NCBI GenBank assembly: GCA_021300075.1
Contig: JAJTIB010000023.1
Coordinates: 1 to 7,698 of the forward strand
Direction: 5' to 3'
Length of the DNA: 7,698 nt
DNA from: Rickettsiales bacterium
GTDB taxonomy: Bacteria; Pseudomonadota; Alphaproteobacteria; Rickettsiales; UBA3002
Below, in pieces: positions 6,313 to 7,698 of this stretch; the first letter of the stretch is position 1; each line of letters begins with the position of its first letter. Both the position numbers and the translations under genes were made by a program. Under the pieces are notes generated by a model that worked only from the letters and a program-made list of their open reading frames with translations, had not been told where the DNA came from and ran no database searches.

Positions 6313-6318
6313 TATAAT
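6313..6318 (+). promoter_or_regulatory. Putative -10 element before the DUF2610-like gene
   Basis: A perfect TATAAT sits 19 bp before the ATG at 6338, so transcription would begin about 13 bp before the start codon. GCGAGG (6326-6331) serves as the ribosome binding site with 6 nt spacing and fits barely inside such a short leader. The -35 position, 17 bp upstream, is TCATAT, a poor match that overlaps the end of the PhoB-like box, as expected for an activator-dependent promoter. Confidence 0.55.
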
Positions 6319-6337
6319 GTTAAGAGCGAGGTAGCGA

Positions 6338-6607
6338 ATGAAACGTTTTACAGTGCCATGTGATTTTAACGGGGTGAAACACCCATTCCACGTTTACATT
6401 GGCGAACCGAACCCGAAAAAACATCCCCTGCAATTTCAATCCTGGTGGCTATCCTCCGAGCGCGGTGGCAATATTCCCCAAGACGTAATGGATAGTTTCG
6501 AGAAATTATTCAAAATCAGCCAGGAAAATAATGTCTCGTTTGAAGATTTATGCGTCTATGCGCTCGGTGCCGCGCAGCAGGAGCAAGGTGCTGCGCCGCA
6601 ATCATAA
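6338..6607 (+). CDS. Small conserved protein, DUF2610-like
   Basis: The 89-residue product begins MKRFTVPCDFNGVKHPFHVY and contains GEPNPKKHPLQFQSWWLSSERGG (22-44) and IPQDVMDSFEKLFKISQENNVSFEDLCVYAL (46-76). From memory this resembles the DUF2610 family of uncharacterised proteobacterial proteins, including Rickettsiales members; I could not verify the assignment. The first half looks like beta strands with conserved aromatic residues and the second half like two helices. No signal peptide or membrane segment is present. The last 15 residues are Ala/Gln-rich and probably disordered. The start is set by GCGAGG 6 nt upstream. A possible PhoB box and a TATAAT element precede it. The next gene starts 13 bp after the stop, so the two probably form one transcription unit. 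Its biochemical role is unknown. Confidence 0.85.
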   Translation: MKRFTVPCDFNGVKHPFHVYIGEPNPKKHPLQFQSWWLSSERGGNIPQDVMDSFEKLFKISQENNVSFEDLCVYALGAAQQEQGAAPQS

Positions 6608-6610
6608 TTA

Positions 6611-6616
6611 AAGAGG
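6611..6616 (+). promoter_or_regulatory. Ribosome binding site of the coiled-coil gene
   Basis: AAGAGG lies 4 nt before the ATG at 6621 and supports that start for the long open frame running off the window. Confidence 0.6.
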
Positions 6617-6620
6617 CCCC

Positions 6621-7698
6621 ATGGCCGATAGCTCCCATCTCGACGACGAAGTGCTGCGCGCCCATCAGGAGCATCAGGCCACTACGCTCGACAAGCTCGG
6701 CGATTACCTCATCGAACAGGCGGGAAAAGTCGGCAGTGTGGCCTCACTCAGCACCGCCATCCAGCGCGAGGCGATCGAGCTTGCGAAGGAAATCCTCGAT
6801 AAACTGAAACTGCGTTTCGGCGAGGTAAATATCCTAAACGGCATGAATTTCACGCAGGACGATGATGTTACCACCATGGGCGATATGAAGGGCGCCCTCA
6901 CCACCTACGATCAACTGCTCGCCTATGCCGGCAGCATGGATACGGAAATCCTGAACCATCCGGCAGTAATGTCTGCGACACAAGCCTTCGGTCAGGTCGG
7001 ATATCTTTGCAAAGAAGAAGCGAAACGATACGCGATCAGCGCCAAGAACAACAAAATGGCCGCGCGCATTGCCGACCAGCTCAGCCGCATTCAGAACCAG
7101 TTTTCTGGACTGCAGGATAAACGCTTCGGCGCACTGACCGAGCGTATCGGGCGCGGCTTCACCACCATCATCAGCCGCATTCAGACGCTTGCCGGGCCTT
7201 CGGCGCTAGTCGGGCATTCGATCGAGCAGAATATCAGCTCTTTCATGACCAGTACCCCGACCGCTGGTCAAGCTATGCGTCAGAGTCTGGCCAGCAGTCA
7301 GCAGCAGGACCAGACAAGAAAAACCATGCAGATGCAACAAGCAGAAGAAATCGCCGCGCGCGCCCAGGCACAGCGCATCCTGCAGCAAAACGCATTCCAG
7401 CAATCCCTCAAAGATAGTGCCCCGAACACGTCGCAACCCCCCATATCGGGGCGCACAGGCCGCCAGCAGCTGCAGCAAGCACGCAGCACAACGGCCATGC
7501 CACGCCCGGGTCAGACACCAAAAGCAACAGAAAAACCCGTCGTCCAATCGTCCTCGCCGAGTGCGGCGCAACCGCCCAAACCACCAGCACTGAGCGCGGC
7601 CGAGATCGCAATGAAAATTGACCCGCGCATCATCATGGGATTTCAAACGGCGACAAGTACCAGCGGCATCAAAACCGGCACAGTAGGCCCGCGCACGG
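6621..7698 (+). CDS. Hypothetical Gln/Pro/Ser-rich protein with predicted helices (3' end beyond window)
   Basis: The frame stays open from the ATG at 6621 to the last base, giving 359 visible residues. I do not recognise the family. Residues 1-70 are charged and helical (HLDDEVLRAHQEHQATTLDK, later AIQREAIELAKEILDKLKLRFG). Residues 90-190 are also mainly helical, with two SRIQ motifs (155-158 and 185-188). Residues 215-265 are very Gln-rich (SQQQDQTRK, MQMQQAEEIAARAQAQRILQQ) and could be coiled coil. Residues 266-325 are rich in Pro, Ser, Gln and Thr and look like a disordered linker. The segment AAEIAMKIDPRIIMGFQ (326-342) may start another folded part. There is one cysteine (Cys130), and no signal peptide or membrane span. 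Codon use and base composition resemble the other genes. It is probably co-transcribed with the DUF2610-like gene. A structural, cell-surface or secreted-effector role would be guesswork. Confidence 0.85.
   Translation, partial: MADSSHLDDEVLRAHQEHQATTLDKLGDYLIEQAGKVGSVASLSTAIQREAIELAKEILDKLKLRFGEVNILNGMNFTQDDDVTTMGDMKGALTTYDQLLAYAGSMDTEILNHPAVMSATQAFGQVGYLCKEEAKRYAISAKNNKMAARIADQLSRIQNQFSGLQDKRFGALTERIGRGFTTIISRIQTLAGPSALVGHSIEQNISSFMTSTPTAGQAMRQSLASSQQQDQTRKTMQMQQAEEIAARAQAQRILQQNAFQQSLKDSAPNTSQPPISGRTGRQQLQQARSTTAMPRPGQTPKATEKPVVQSSSPSAAQPPKPPALSAAEIAMKIDPRIIMGFQTATSTSGIKTGTVGPRT

Noticed and set aside
7420..7451. CCCCGA / TCGGGG inverted repeat inside the coiled-coil gene
   Set aside because: The 6-bp arms with a long spacer lie inside coding sequence without a T-run; probably incidental in Pro/Arg/Gly codons.
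7206..7646. Minus-strand open frame of 146 codons opposite the coiled-coil gene, rich in Cys, Leu and Arg
   Set aside because: Its composition reflects the reverse of Gln/Ala/Pro codons; the plus-strand frame has a proper start and ribosome binding site and stays open for over 1 kb.

Overview
The window looks like a chromosomal housekeeping segment of an alphaproteobacterium. Three things suggest this: the plsY-dprA-topA cluster, the divergent gatCA / ruvX pair, and a gene for the NDUFS4-type accessory subunit of respiratory complex I, which among bacteria is essentially alphaproteobacterial. Base composition is moderately GC-rich in the genes and clearly more AT-rich in the one long intergenic region (6079-6337). 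I cannot place the organism below class. The small gene at 6338 resembles the DUF2610 family, which I associate with Rickettsiales and other Proteobacteria.

Left edge, minus strand: gatC and the first 163 codons of gatA, overlapping by one base (TGATG). They encode two subunits of the tRNA-dependent amidotransferase that converts Glu-tRNA(Gln) and Asp-tRNA(Asn) to the amide forms. The rest of gatA lies beyond base 1. A 53-bp gap separates gatC from the divergent ruvX, whose product matures 16S rRNA. Directly after the ruvX stop codon is a perfect 40-bp palindrome with no spacer. A putative promoter and a strong ribosome binding site for plsY follow.

Centre, plus strand: plsY (membrane glycerol-3-phosphate acyltransferase), dprA (RecA loader in DNA uptake) and topA (topoisomerase I). 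Neighbouring genes overlap by 4 bp and 8 bp. The complex I accessory gene follows 33 bp after topA and is probably transcribed with it. These genes share an operon but not a pathway.

Right edge: a 259-bp AT-rich intergenic region with no convincing gene. It ends in what looks like a PhoB box (two 7-bp units on an 11-bp period) and a TATAAT element directly ahead of a two-gene unit. That unit is an 89-aa DUF2610-like protein and a long coiled-coil-like, Gln/Pro/Ser-rich protein of unknown function that runs off the window. The possible phosphate-responsive control of this uncharacterised pair, and the 40-bp palindrome, are the most interesting points. I see no CRISPR array, insertion sequence, tRNA, rRNA, defence system or other clearly new system.
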